A stretch of DNA of 45,983 bases from positions 1 to 45,983 of the IMG/VR virus record IMGVR_UViG_3300046690_000081; one strand, written 5' to 3'. The DNA comes from a virus. Position 1 is the first letter of the stretch. The number at the start of each line of letters is the position of its first letter. Position numbers and translations under genes: made by a program. A model generated the notes under the pieces. It made no database searches and had not been told where the DNA came from. It was given only the letters and a program-made list of their open reading frames with translations. Positions 31,419 to 40,194 of the stretch are shown here, in pieces.

Positions 31419-32903
31419 ATGGCGAACACTCTGCCGATCAGCCGACTGGTCAAGGTCGCGATCACGCTCACGCAGTCCGCTGCGCAGGCTCAAAACACCT
31501 CGACGCTGCTGATCCTCGGCACGTCCAACGTCATCGACCTTGTGTCGCGCTTCCGCACGTACGAAAGCATCGACGACCTGGCGACCGACTTCGGCACGTC
31601 CGCCGAAGAATACAAAGCGGCTGTGCTCTGGTTCGAGCAGGCTCCGCAACCGACGACCGTCATGGTCGGCCGGTGGGCGAAGACGGCCGCCGCCGGCCAG
31701 TTGCTCGGCGGCACGCTGTCGGCCGCGCAGCAGGCGCTGTCGAACTTCACCGCAGTTTCGTCTGGCGGCATGAAGATCACGATCGACGGCACGCTCAAGA
31801 CGCTGTCGGGCATCAGCCTCACCGGCGTCACGAACCTGAACGGCGTGGCCTCGGCGGTGACGACCGCACTCGCAAGCGCGGGCACCTGCGTCTGGAACTC
31901 GACGTTTGGCCGCTTCGAGATCACGAGCGCGACGACTGGCGCTACGTCGTCGGTGAGCTTCGCGCAGGCGCCGACGTCGGGCACGGACATTTCCGCACTC
32001 ATGGGCCTCACGTCGACGACGTCGGGTGCATACGTCGCCGCGGGCGCGGCTGCCGAATCCGCTGTCTCGGCGGTGACGCTGTTCGACGCGAACTTCGGGC
32101 AGCAGTGGTATGCGCTTACGGTTCCGAGCGCGGTCGATGCCGATCACCTCGCAGTCGCTGCCTACATCGAAGCCGCGTCGACGAAGCACTTCTACGGCGT
32201 CACGACGCAGGAAGCAGGCGTGCTCGTCGCGAGCGACACGACGAACATCGCGTATCAGCTGAAGGGGCTCGGCTACAAGAAGACGGCCGTGCAGTATTCG
32301 AGCTCGAACGCGTACGCGGTCGCGTCGCTGCTCGCGCGCATCCTGACGACCGACTACACCGGCAACAACACGGTCATCACGCTGAAGTTCAAGCAGCAAC
32401 CCGGCATCACGGCTGAGAACCTGAACAGCACGCAGGCGAACGCGCTCGAAGCGTTCAACTGCAACGTGTTCGTCGCGTACGACAACAACACGGCGATCAT
32501 CGAGCAGGGCGTCTGCTGCTCGGGCGATTTCATCGACTCGGTGATCGGCGCGGACAACTTCGCGATCGACTTGCAGAACGCCGTCTTCAACCTGCTCTAC
32601 ACGAGCACGACGAAGATTCCGCAGACCGACGCGGGCAATCACCTGATCGCGACGACGCTCGAGCAAGTGTGCGCGCAGTACGTCACGAACGGCTTCCTTG
32701 CGCCAGGCACGTGGAATTCCGGCGGCTTCGGCACGCTCAGCCAAGGCGATTACATGCCGAAGGGCTTCTACGTGTTTGCGCCGCCGATTGCAAACCAGAG
32801 CCAGGCGGATCGCGCCGCGCGCAAGTCGGTCAAGTTCCAGATCGCAGCGAAGGAAGCCGGCGCAATCCACAGCGCGGACATCGCTGTCACCGTCAACCAG
32901 TAA
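31419..32903 (+). CDS. Tail sheath protein (DUF3383)
   Basis: 494 residues. LPISRLVKVAITLTQSAAQA, YEAVLWFEQAPQPTTVMVGR-like text and DYTGNNTVITLKFKQQPGIT match DUF3383, the contractile sheath of simple myoviruses. The C-terminal part (KSVKFQIAAKEAGAIHSADI) donates the strand that links subunits. Its presence defines the phage as contractile-tailed. Confidence 0.92.
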   Translation: MANTLPISRLVKVAITLTQSAAQAQNTSTLLILGTSNVIDLVSRFRTYESIDDLATDFGTSAEEYKAAVLWFEQAPQPTTVMVGRWAKTAAAGQLLGGTLSAAQQALSNFTAVSSGGMKITIDGTLKTLSGISLTGVTNLNGVASAVTTALASAGTCVWNSTFGRFEITSATTGATSSVSFAQAPTSGTDISALMGLTSTTSGAYVAAGAAAESAVSAVTLFDANFGQQWYALTVPSAVDADHLAVAAYIEAASTKHFYGVTTQEAGVLVASDTTNIAYQLKGLGYKKTAVQYSSSNAYAVASLLARILTTDYTGNNTVITLKFKQQPGITAENLNSTQANALEAFNCNVFVAYDNNTAIIEQGVCCSGDFIDSVIGADNFAIDLQNAVFNLLYTSTTKIPQTDAGNHLIATTLEQVCAQYVTNGFLAPGTWNSGGFGTLSQGDYMPKGFYVFAPPIANQSQADRAARKSVKFQIAAKEAGAIHSADIAVTVNQ

Positions 32904-32912
32904 GGGGTTTAG

Positions 32913-33359
32913 ATGAGCGCAACGTACTCGTTTCTGAATTTCAATGCGTCGCTGATCGGCCCCGGCGGTGCAATCTCGCTCGGCGCCGGATGCGGCATTT
33001 CGGAGGAAGGCTTCACGGTCGAGTTCTCCGAAGACGCCGACAACATGAAGATCGGTGCCGATGGCACGCCGATGCACAGCCTGAATCCGAGCAAGGCGGG
33101 CAAGCTGACCGTGCGCCTGCAGAAGACGTCTCCGACGAATGCTCTGCTGTCGGCGATGTACAACTTCCAGCGCACGAGCTCGGCGAACTGGGCGCAGAAC
33201 ATCTTCACTGCGACCGACACGGTGCGCGGTGACGTGTACACGTGCCAGGGCGTCGCTTTCGCCAAGTTCCCGAAGAACGATTTCGCCAAGGAAGCGGGCA
33301 TGATCGAATGGGAATTCAACGCCGGAATCATCGATCCGGCACTCGCCGCGGGCGTCTGA
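32913..33359 (+). CDS. Tail tube protein (DUF3277)
   Basis: 148 residues. SATYSFLNFNASLIGPGGAI, FTVEFSEDADNMKIGADGTP and TDTVRGDVYTCQGVAFAKFP are the DUF3277 pattern. It stacks as hexameric rings inside the sheath. Starts nine bases after the sheath stop. Confidence 0.9.
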   Translation: MSATYSFLNFNASLIGPGGAISLGAGCGISEEGFTVEFSEDADNMKIGADGTPMHSLNPSKAGKLTVRLQKTSPTNALLSAMYNFQRTSSANWAQNIFTATDTVRGDVYTCQGVAFAKFPKNDFAKEAGMIEWEFNAGIIDPALAAGV

Positions 33360-33361
33360 TC

Positions 33362-33760
33362 ATGACCGGAATCGTCGAAATCAACGGTCAGTCCTATCGG
33401 ATCGGCCGCCTCGATGCGAAGAAGCAGTTCCACGTCGCGCGGCGGCTCGCGCCGCTGCTTGCGGGCCTCGGTGGTGCGCTGAAGGCAGAGGCGAAGGGCT
33501 TCGCGGAACTCGTCAGCCCGATCGCTGAAGCGCTCGCGAAGATGTCCGACGAGGACACCGACTACGTGCTCGACACGTGTCTGATGGTTGTCGCGCGCCA
33601 GCAGGGCGAAGGCTTCCAGAACGTCATGGTCAAGGGCGGCGGATTGATGTTTCAGGACATCGACCTGCCGACGATGCTTCGTCTCGCGGTCGCGGTCATC
33701 CAGCAGAACCTCGGCAGTTTTTTTCCCGGCGGGCCGTCGACTTTGACCGCGGCGGCCTGA
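33362..33760 (+). CDS. Tail assembly chaperone, short form (gpG-like)
   Basis: 132 residues: TGIVEINGQSYRIGRLDAKK, then RRLAPLLAGLGGALKAEAKG and a helical body. Located between tube and tape-measure genes, it should bind the tape measure during tail assembly. It ends shortly after a T7 slippery run at 33718-33724. Confidence 0.85.
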   Translation: MTGIVEINGQSYRIGRLDAKKQFHVARRLAPLLAGLGGALKAEAKGFAELVSPIAEALAKMSDEDTDYVLDTCLMVVARQQGEGFQNVMVKGGGLMFQDIDLPTMLRLAVAVIQQNLGSFFPGGPSTLTAAA

Positions 33761-33957
33761 GCGGGATCAGCTTCGTCTCCCTTCCTGATGGCGAAGATTG
33801 GCTTCTGCTGCCGGTCATGGAGGGGCTCATCAAGTACGAGTCCCTGATCGACGGCACGCTGGATCTGTGCGACGTCGCGCTGCTTAATGACGCGCTCTCG
33901 GTCAAGCGCGAGAACGAAGCGCGCGTGCAGGAACACATGGAACGGACGAAGCGATGA
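33362..33957 (+). CDS. Tail assembly chaperone, -1 frameshift fusion (gpGT-like)
   Basis: After a -1 slip on T-TTT-TTT at 33718-33724 the ribosome reads frame 33724 on: SRRAVDFDRGGLSGISFVSL, then LPVMEGLIKYESLIDGTLDL, LLNDALSVKRENEARVQEHM. The second part has no good start of its own, is open through the slip site, and its stop overlaps the tape-measure ATG. This is the conserved G/GT strategy. Predicted product about 197 residues. Confidence 0.8.
33718..33724 (+). promoter_or_regulatory. -1 programmed frameshift site
   Basis: T-TTT-TTT in the zero frame, followed by CCCGGCGGGCCG, which may pause the ribosome. It moves translation from the short chaperone to the overlapping T-like frame. Confidence 0.8.
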
Positions 33958-35561
33958 ACGAAGAGGTCATCAAGGAGTTTCTGGTCTCGATCGGCTACAA
34001 GACCGACGAGACGAGCCTGCGCAAGTTCACGCTGTCGCTCCAGAGCGTCACCAAGACCGTGCTGAAGCTCGGCGCCGCAGTCGTGGCAACGGCGACGGCT
34101 GTCGTCGCTGGCGTCAAGATCATCTCGGGAGAGATGGAGCGCCTGTATTACGCCTCGCAGCGCACCGGCGAGACGGTCGGCAACATCATGGCGCTGCGGT
34201 ACGCCGCCGGCCAGATCGGTCTGACAGCGGATCAGGCTCAGGCATCGCTCGAAGGATTCACGCGCACGCTGCGCCTGAATCCGGGCATGAACGGTCTGCT
34301 CGCGCAGCTCGGCGTGACCGGGAACGGCCCGCTCGAGCAATTCGAGAGCTTCATCGGCAAGATGAAGCAGATGCAGCCGTACATCGCGGCGCAGTATGCG
34401 GGCCTGTTCGGGATTGACCCCGACACGCTGCTGATGCTCGAAAACGGCCTGCCGAAGCTGCAGGCCGCGCAGGAAAAGTATCGCCAGAAGCTCGGGTCGT
34501 TCGGCATCAATCCCGAGCGCGCGGCGCAGGCAGGCGTCGAGTTCGACAACTCGGTGCGCGACCTCACGAACGACATCCACCTGTTCTGGGTGCTGTTGCA
34601 GGAGCATCTTGCGCCCGTTCTGGCGGAGATCTCGACTGAGTTTGAGAAATGGGCGTCGGGCCACGCCGACGAGACGGCCCGCAAGATCGCGACCGCGCTG
34701 GAAGCCGTCGCCAAGTGGGTGCGCGACATCGACTGGCAGAAGGTCGGGAAGGACGTCGACGTCTTCCTCGACAAGGCGATGAAAGTTGCGCAGGCCATCG
34801 GGGACATCGTAGAGCCGTTTTCCCGATTGGCAGACTGGTTCGGCGGGAAAGATTCTTCGAAGGATCAGACTGCGCAGGGCGACGAGCCTCCGGACGCGAA
34901 CCCGAACGACAGCGCTTTCATCGCATGGGTGCGGCGCAAGCGGTACGCCTTCCAGCAATGGGCTGGCGCTGCTCCGTCCGGTGGCCAGCAGGCCGGATCG
35001 GCTCCGCTTGACCTCGGGAATGGCAGCAAGAACTGGAACGCACCGCGCGGCATCCGCAACAATAATCCGGGAAACATCCGGTACGGCGATTTCGCGCGGA
35101 GCGCGGGCGCAGTCGGCGCGGACAGCGGCGGCTTCGCAGTCTTCTCAGACATGCAAACCGGTGTCGAGGCGACTGCCAAGCTATTGCGCAGCTACACCGC
35201 ACGCGGCTTCAACACGATTCGCAAGATCGTCTCGCGCTGGGCGCCGGCAAACGAGAACGACACGCAGGCATATATCGCGGCGGTCGCGAAGCAACTGGGC
35301 GTCTCGGCTGACACCGTGCTGTCGGGCGATCAATTGCAGGGCGTAGCCGGATCAATTTTCCAGCACGAGAACGGCTCTGCATACGGCAAGCTCGGCGCGA
35401 GCGCCGCGCCAGCCGCATCGAAGTCAGTGACGATTAGCCAGAAGACCGACGTGCACGTTCACGGTTCGCCTGACCCAGGCGGCACCGGGCGCGCCGTCGC
35501 GGGCGAGCAAGCGCGCGTCAACGCTGATCTCGTGCGTAACATGACAGGAGCATACGTGTGA
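33954..35561 (+). CDS. Short tape-measure protein with C-terminal muralytic-type domain
   Basis: 535 residues. Residues 1-330 are helical with a hydrophobic stretch near 35-50 (LKLGAAVVATATAVVAGVKI). Residues about 360-480 (RGIRNNNPGNIRYGDF, FAVFSDMQTGVEATAKLLRS, IVSRWAPANENDTQAYIAAV) match a structural-protein domain often linked to cell-wall degradation at entry. At roughly 1.5 angstrom per residue the tail would be short. Start overlaps the chaperone stop. Confidence 0.85.
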   Translation: MNEEVIKEFLVSIGYKTDETSLRKFTLSLQSVTKTVLKLGAAVVATATAVVAGVKIISGEMERLYYASQRTGETVGNIMALRYAAGQIGLTADQAQASLEGFTRTLRLNPGMNGLLAQLGVTGNGPLEQFESFIGKMKQMQPYIAAQYAGLFGIDPDTLLMLENGLPKLQAAQEKYRQKLGSFGINPERAAQAGVEFDNSVRDLTNDIHLFWVLLQEHLAPVLAEISTEFEKWASGHADETARKIATALEAVAKWVRDIDWQKVGKDVDVFLDKAMKVAQAIGDIVEPFSRLADWFGGKDSSKDQTAQGDEPPDANPNDSAFIAWVRRKRYAFQQWAGAAPSGGQQAGSAPLDLGNGSKNWNAPRGIRNNNPGNIRYGDFARSAGAVGADSGGFAVFSDMQTGVEATAKLLRSYTARGFNTIRKIVSRWAPANENDTQAYIAAVAKQLGVSADTVLSGDQLQGVAGSIFQHENGSAYGKLGASAAPAASKSVTISQKTDVHVHGSPDPGGTGRAVAGEQARVNADLVRNMTGAYV

Positions 35562-36241
35562 GCGTTCTCGGCTTCATCGAATCGGGCGCGCAGCTCGGGC
35601 TTCAGCTTCTGACGATGAAGCCCAAGCGCGGGCTCGTCGCGCAGGACGGCGGATCGTCGATCGTTGCGCACGCGACCATTGAGGAAGTCCACCAGGACGA
35701 GCTCGAAGTGACTGAGCATCCCGTCGAGCAGGGCACGGTCATCGCTGATCACGCTTTCGTCCGGCCTGCTGATCTGATCATCACGGCAGGCTGGTCGAAT
35801 AGTCCGAACTCAACGAGCCTGCTCGGTGCTGTGGGCGGCTTCGCGGCCGCTCAGAGCAGCGCCGCGCGCGCGCTCATCGGCGCTGTCGAGCTCGGCGCGG
35901 GCTTCATCAATCTGCTCAGCGGCGGCGTCTCGCCGGTGCAGAAGGCGTATGACAACCTGCTCGCTGCATATCAGGCGCGAACGTTATTCACGGTCTATAC
36001 CGGGAAGCGTCCGTACAAGAACATGATCATCAAGTCCCTGTCAACGACGACGGACAAGGACAATGAAAATTCGATGCTGATCCGGATCGTGATGCGTCAG
36101 CTCCTGATGGCACAGACCCAGACGGTGACTGTTCCGGACTCGAGCGTCATGTCGAACCCGGCGAGCACTGCGTCTTCCAGTGACGCAGGGACCTTTCAAT
36201 TGGAGCCCGCTCCAAACTTCAACGCTACGGCATTGGCATGA
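35558..36241 (+). CDS. Dit-like distal tail / baseplate protein
   Basis: 227 residues. The N-terminal half (SSIVAHATIEEVHQDELEVT, EQGTVIADHAFVRPADLIIT, GWSNSP) matches the Dit-like N-terminal domain; FTVYTGKRPYKNMIIKSLST and TDKDNENSMLIRIVMRQLLM complete it. Forms the first baseplate ring under the tube. Overlaps the tape-measure stop. Confidence 0.8.
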   Translation: MSVLGFIESGAQLGLQLLTMKPKRGLVAQDGGSSIVAHATIEEVHQDELEVTEHPVEQGTVIADHAFVRPADLIITAGWSNSPNSTSLLGAVGGFAAAQSSAARALIGAVELGAGFINLLSGGVSPVQKAYDNLLAAYQARTLFTVYTGKRPYKNMIIKSLSTTTDKDNENSMLIRIVMRQLLMAQTQTVTVPDSSVMSNPASTASSSDAGTFQLEPAPNFNATALA

Positions 36242-36546
36242 CCGCATACGAGATTCCGCTGTCCGCCAAGCCGCAGACTTTCAGCATCGCGCTCGGCGGC
36301 GTCACTTACAAGATGACGCTCCGATGGAACGTGCCGGCCGCCGCATGGATGCTCGACATTGCGGATGCGACGGGCAACCCGATGGTCGGAAGTATCCCGC
36401 TCGTGACGGGCGTCGATTTGCTTGGGCAATACGCGCATCTCGGCTTCATCGGGCAACTGGTGGTGCAGACCGATCACGACCCCGACGCGGTTCCGACGTT
36501 CGACAACCTCGGGACGACAGGGCATCTCTACTTCGTGACCTCATGA
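36238..36546 (+). CDS. Baseplate plug protein (Pam3 gp18-like)
   Basis: 102 residues: YEIPLSAKPQTFSIALGGVT, YKMTLRWNVPAAAWMLDIAD, and PLVTGVDLLGQYAHLGFIGQ are the pattern of the short baseplate plug protein described for cyanophage Pam3. Coupled at both ends (ATGA). Confidence 0.85.
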   Translation: MTAYEIPLSAKPQTFSIALGGVTYKMTLRWNVPAAAWMLDIADATGNPMVGSIPLVTGVDLLGQYAHLGFIGQLVVQTDHDPDAVPTFDNLGTTGHLYFVTS

Positions 36547-37484
36547 GCGATCAATTCGGACGGAAGGCGACGCTGATCGTTTCGACCGGCTCGAATGGCC
36601 TCGACTTGTCGCAGCTTAGGTTCCGTTTCGAGGTGCGGCAAGCGGACACGCAGGCGCCGAACACGCTCTATGTGCGCGTGTACAACCTCGCGCCTGCCAC
36701 TGTGAAAGCGATTCAGGGCGAGTTCACGACGATCACGCTGCAGGCAGGATACGAGAAGGGCAACTTCGGAATCATCTTCCAAGGCACGATCAAGCAGTTC
36801 GTGCGGGGGAAAGAGCGCAACGTCGATTCGTTTCTCGACATCTGGGCGGCGGACGGCGACGAGTTCTATAACTTCGGCATGGTCAATCAGACGCTGGCGG
36901 CCGGCAGCACGCCGAAGCAGATCCTCGATTCGATCACGAAGCAGAACGCCGATGCTGGGAATCTCCCGTACGCGACGGATGTGAACGGCCTCGTCGGCGG
37001 GATCCCCGCGCAAGCACTTGCGCGCGGCAAGGTGCTCTTCGGGATGTCGCGCGACTACGCGCGAGACTGGGCCGCGAAGAACGGGTTCCGCTGGAGCATT
37101 CAGAACGGGCAGGCGGTGGTCGTTCCGGTCACCGGCTATCGGCCAGGTGAGGCTGTCGTGCTGTCATCGACGACCGGTCTCATCGGCGTGCCGGAGGCGA
37201 CTGAAGATGGCGTGCACGCGCGCATCCTGCTAAACCCGCTAGTGCGGATCGGATGCCTCGTGCAGATCGCGCAGGCTGACATCAACACACTGACGATCAA
37301 GCAGCAGGGGCTTTCGTACACCGGCCTGTCGGCTGCGGCGCAGACAACGGCCGCAGGGTTTTACCGCGTTCTCGTCTCCGAGTTCGTCGGCGACACGCGC
37401 GGTCAGGAATGGTATTGCGATCTGACCTGCTTGGCGGTCGATACGTCTGCGCCGGCGGGCTCATCGGTTCAGACGGCTGGCTAA
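36543..37484 (+). CDS. Baseplate hub protein (gpD/gp27-like)
   Basis: 313 residues. KATLIVSTGSNGLDLSQLRF, LYVRVYNLAPATVKAIQGEF, then GIIFQGTIKQFVRGKERNVD and DNFAWQMVNQ-like spacing mark a phage hub with two beta barrels. It would hold the spike. Stop converges with the minus-strand moron; they overlap by four bases. Confidence 0.85.
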   Translation: MSDQFGRKATLIVSTGSNGLDLSQLRFRFEVRQADTQAPNTLYVRVYNLAPATVKAIQGEFTTITLQAGYEKGNFGIIFQGTIKQFVRGKERNVDSFLDIWAADGDEFYNFGMVNQTLAAGSTPKQILDSITKQNADAGNLPYATDVNGLVGGIPAQALARGKVLFGMSRDYARDWAAKNGFRWSIQNGQAVVVPVTGYRPGEAVVLSSTTGLIGVPEATEDGVHARILLNPLVRIGCLVQIAQADINTLTIKQQGLSYTGLSAAAQTTAAGFYRVLVSEFVGDTRGQEWYCDLTCLAVDTSAPAGSSVQTAG

Positions 37485-37924
37485 CGCTCGATCATCTGCG
37501 GCAGCGTGACGCCCGTGAATTTTCGTCCGTCCGGGAGCTTCCCGGAAACGACGGGAACGAAGTTGCCTTTCTCTACAGAGAGCTTCGTTCCGGCCGGGAC
37601 CATTACGCATCCGTAGTCAGACGGCCTCGGCTCTGCGCCGTAGTCGTAGCCATTGACCAGTGTGGCCTGTCGCCTAAGTTCTTGAGGCAATGACCGGCGC
37701 GCGTGCCGCGCTGAGTTGATCCGCCCGTACATGAATTCTGCAAGGTCGTACGAGCTGCACACTAACGCGCCGTCTACGAGATCAATGCCGCGTGCGGTCG
37801 GAACTCGAGCAGTTCTCGCAGGCTGTTCCGCGACGGTGGCTGGGGCGATCGTGATCTCGGGCATGTCAGTCGAAGCGGCTGCGGCCGTGATCGGGATGAC
37901 GAAGAGCAAAGTCGTTATTTTCAT
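37481..37924 (-). CDS. Exported moron protein on the opposite strand
   Basis: 147 residues. MKITTLLFVIPITAAAASTD is a signal peptide with a likely cut near residue 17-19. The mature part is basic in the middle (YGRINSARHARRSLPQELRR), has two Cys (56, 106), and ends in an SH3-like strand set (CVMVPAGTKLSVEKGNFVPV, LPDGRKFTGVTLPQMIER). AGGAA lies before the ATG. It interrupts the baseplate operon in reverse, so it is probably expressed in the lysogen. Superinfection exclusion is a plausible role, not shown. Confidence 0.75.
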   Translation of the reverse strand: MKITTLLFVIPITAAAASTDMPEITIAPATVAEQPARTARVPTARGIDLVDGALVCSSYDLAEFMYGRINSARHARRSLPQELRRQATLVNGYDYGAEPRPSDYGCVMVPAGTKLSVEKGNFVPVVSGKLPDGRKFTGVTLPQMIER

Positions 37925-37936
37925 TATCAGGTTCCT

Positions 37937-38653
37937 ATGCTTCAAACCGAACGCTCCGCCAGCATCGAAGACGCGCTGCGCGCCGCGCTCGGCGGCAACC
38001 AGGCGGGACTCTGGACGGCGCTCCCCGCGATCATCCAGAGCTTCGACGCTAGCGCATTGACCTGCACTGCGCAACCCGCCATTCAGGCGCAGGTGCGCGC
38101 GCAGGATGGTAGCACTTCCTGGGTGACGCTTCCGTTGCTTGTCGACGTTCCGGTATGCTTCCCGCGCGGCGGCGGATGCACGCTGACGTTTCCGGTCACG
38201 GACGGCGACGAGGCGCTGATGGTGTTCTCGTCGCGCTGCATCGACGCATGGTGGCAGTCCGGTGGCGTTCAGGTGCAAGCCGAGCTTCGGATGCATGACC
38301 TGTCGGACGGCTTCGCGATCCTAGGGCCTTTCTCGCAGGCAACGAAGATCAGCGGCGTGAGCACGAGCACGACGCAATTGCGCAGCAACGACGGCTCGAC
38401 GTTCGTCGATCTCGACCCGTCCGGAAAGGTCGTCAAGGTCAAAGCGCCGGGCGGCATCACGCTCGACACGCCAGCCGTGACGGTGACGGGAATCATCAAC
38501 GTGCAGAACGCGAACAGTGCGCCGACCGCGATGGCGATCAACGGCAATACGAATTTCACCGGTCAGGTATCCGCGAACGGGCACCGGATCGACGAATCGC
38601 ACAAGCACACCGGCGTCACGACTGGCGCAGGTCAAACAGGATCGGTCGTCTGA
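37937..38653 (+). CDS. Baseplate spike protein (gpV / Gp138 type)
   Basis: 238 residues. The N-terminal Gp138-like OB part (LWTALPAIIQSFDASALTCT, LLVDVPVCFPRGGGCTLTFP, GDEALMVFSSRCIDAWWQSG) is followed by a repeating beta helix and a tip HRIDESHKHTGVTTGAGQTG with an HxH iron-type motif. It punctures the outer membrane on contraction. Confidence 0.88.
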   Translation: MLQTERSASIEDALRAALGGNQAGLWTALPAIIQSFDASALTCTAQPAIQAQVRAQDGSTSWVTLPLLVDVPVCFPRGGGCTLTFPVTDGDEALMVFSSRCIDAWWQSGGVQVQAELRMHDLSDGFAILGPFSQATKISGVSTSTTQLRSNDGSTFVDLDPSGKVVKVKAPGGITLDTPAVTVTGIINVQNANSAPTAMAINGNTNFTGQVSANGHRIDESHKHTGVTTGAGQTGSVV

Positions 38654-39006
38654 TGCGCTATCGAACTCTCGACGAAAACGGCGATTACTCGTTCGGGCAG
38701 GGATCGGCCAACTTCCTCGTCGACTCGCCAGCGGCCGTCGCGCAGCTCGTGCTGACCCGGCTGCGGCTCTCGACCGGTGAATGGTTCCTCGACACGACTG
38801 AGGGCACGCCGTACGCGACGGAAATCCTCGGCACCGGCACAGCGGCGACGCGCGATCTTGCTGTGCAAGAACGCATCCTCGAAACGCAGGGCGTGACGGG
38901 TATCGCCGATTACGCGAGCGTCGTCGACCCGGCAACGCGCGCATTCACGGTCGCAGCGACCATCGACACGATCTACGGCCAAACGACAATCACGGCGGCT
39001 ATCTGA
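38653..39006 (+). CDS. Baseplate wedge protein (gp25/W-like)
   Basis: 117 residues. MRYRTLDENGDYSFGQGSAN, VAQLVLTRLRLSTGEWFLDT, ILETQGVTGIADYASVVDPA: the short wedge protein normally paired with baseplate J. It links sheath and baseplate. Overlaps its neighbours by one base on each side. Confidence 0.85.
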   Translation: MRYRTLDENGDYSFGQGSANFLVDSPAAVAQLVLTRLRLSTGEWFLDTTEGTPYATEILGTGTAATRDLAVQERILETQGVTGIADYASVVDPATRAFTVAATIDTIYGQTTITAAI

Positions 39007-40193
39007 TGGCGACTTACCCTCTCGCAACGCTCGGCCCGACGATCACGAGCGCGGGGATCTCTATTCCCTCGTTCAACGATGTCTATCAGAGCCTGATCGC
39101 GACCTTCCAGAGCATCTATGGCTCCGACGTCGTCGTGACGGCAGACAGCCAGGACGGCCAGTGGATCGCGACAATCGCCTCTGCGATCAACGACTGCAAC
39201 AACGGCGCGGTCGCCTGTTACAACGCGTTCTCGCCCGCGACGGCGCAGGGCGCGAACCTGTCCAGCGTCGTCAAGATCAACGGCATCGCTCGCAATGTGT
39301 CGTCGGCATCGATGGTTGATGTGACGCTCGTCGGACAGGCCGGAACACCGATCACGAATGGCATCGTCTCGGACGGCGTCAATCAATGGTCCCTGCCTGC
39401 GAGCGTAACGATTCCGCCGGGCGGCTCGATCGTAGCGACGGCGACGTGTCAGACGGATGGAGCGGTGACGCTCGCATCTGGTACGTCGCTGCAGATCTCG
39501 ACGCCGACGCGAGGCTGGCAGACTGCGACGACCTCAAGCGACGCCGATCCGGGCGCGCCCGTCGAAACAGACGCGGCGCTTCGAAAGCGTCAAGCAACAT
39601 CTGTCGCGATTCCGTCGCTCACGGTTCTGGCAGGCATCATCGGCGCCGTCGCTGGCGTATCGGGCGTGACGCGCTACTCGGCATACGAAAACGACACTGG
39701 CGCGACGGATTCGAATGGCATCCCGGCGCACATGATTTCGCTTGTGGTGGAGGGTGGCGACTCGACTGCGATCGCAAATGCGATTGCGGCCAAAAAGACG
39801 CCCGGCGGCGGCACGTACGGCACGACGACCGTCACCGTGACGGACGTCTACGGCATCCCTCACCCGATCAACTTCTTTCGGCCGACGACGCAGGCGATCG
39901 CGGTCGCAGTTTCGATGAAAGCCCTCTCCGGCTATTCGTCTGTCACCGGCGCAGCCGTTCAGCAGGCGATCTCCGACTACGTGAATTCTGTCGCGATCGG
40001 TGGCGGGGCTGCGGGTGCGGTGGAGTGGGACTCGTGCATCGCGGCAGCAAAGGGCGTAAGCGGTGGCAACACGTTCAAGATCACGTCTCTGACCCTCACA
40101 GGCCCGGGCGGCGCAGGATCTCCTGACGTCCCTCTGGCCTTCAACCAGTCCGCAACGTGCACGCCGGCAAGCGTCACTCTCACGGTTACCTGA
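39006..40193 (+). CDS. Baseplate J-like protein
   Basis: 395 residues. SIPSFNDVYQSLIATFQSIY, YNAFSPATAQGANLSSVVKI, GIARNVSSASMVDVTLVGQA and VSGVTRYSAYENDTGATDSN match the J family. Forms the wedge triangle that opens on contraction. Coupled to the W-like gene. Confidence 0.92.
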   Translation: MATYPLATLGPTITSAGISIPSFNDVYQSLIATFQSIYGSDVVVTADSQDGQWIATIASAINDCNNGAVACYNAFSPATAQGANLSSVVKINGIARNVSSASMVDVTLVGQAGTPITNGIVSDGVNQWSLPASVTIPPGGSIVATATCQTDGAVTLASGTSLQISTPTRGWQTATTSSDADPGAPVETDAALRKRQATSVAIPSLTVLAGIIGAVAGVSGVTRYSAYENDTGATDSNGIPAHMISLVVEGGDSTAIANAIAAKKTPGGGTYGTTTVTVTDVYGIPHPINFFRPTTQAIAVAVSMKALSGYSSVTGAAVQQAISDYVNSVAIGGGAAGAVEWDSCIAAAKGVSGGNTFKITSLTLTGPGGAGSPDVPLAFNQSATCTPASVTLTVT

Positions 40194-40194
40194 T

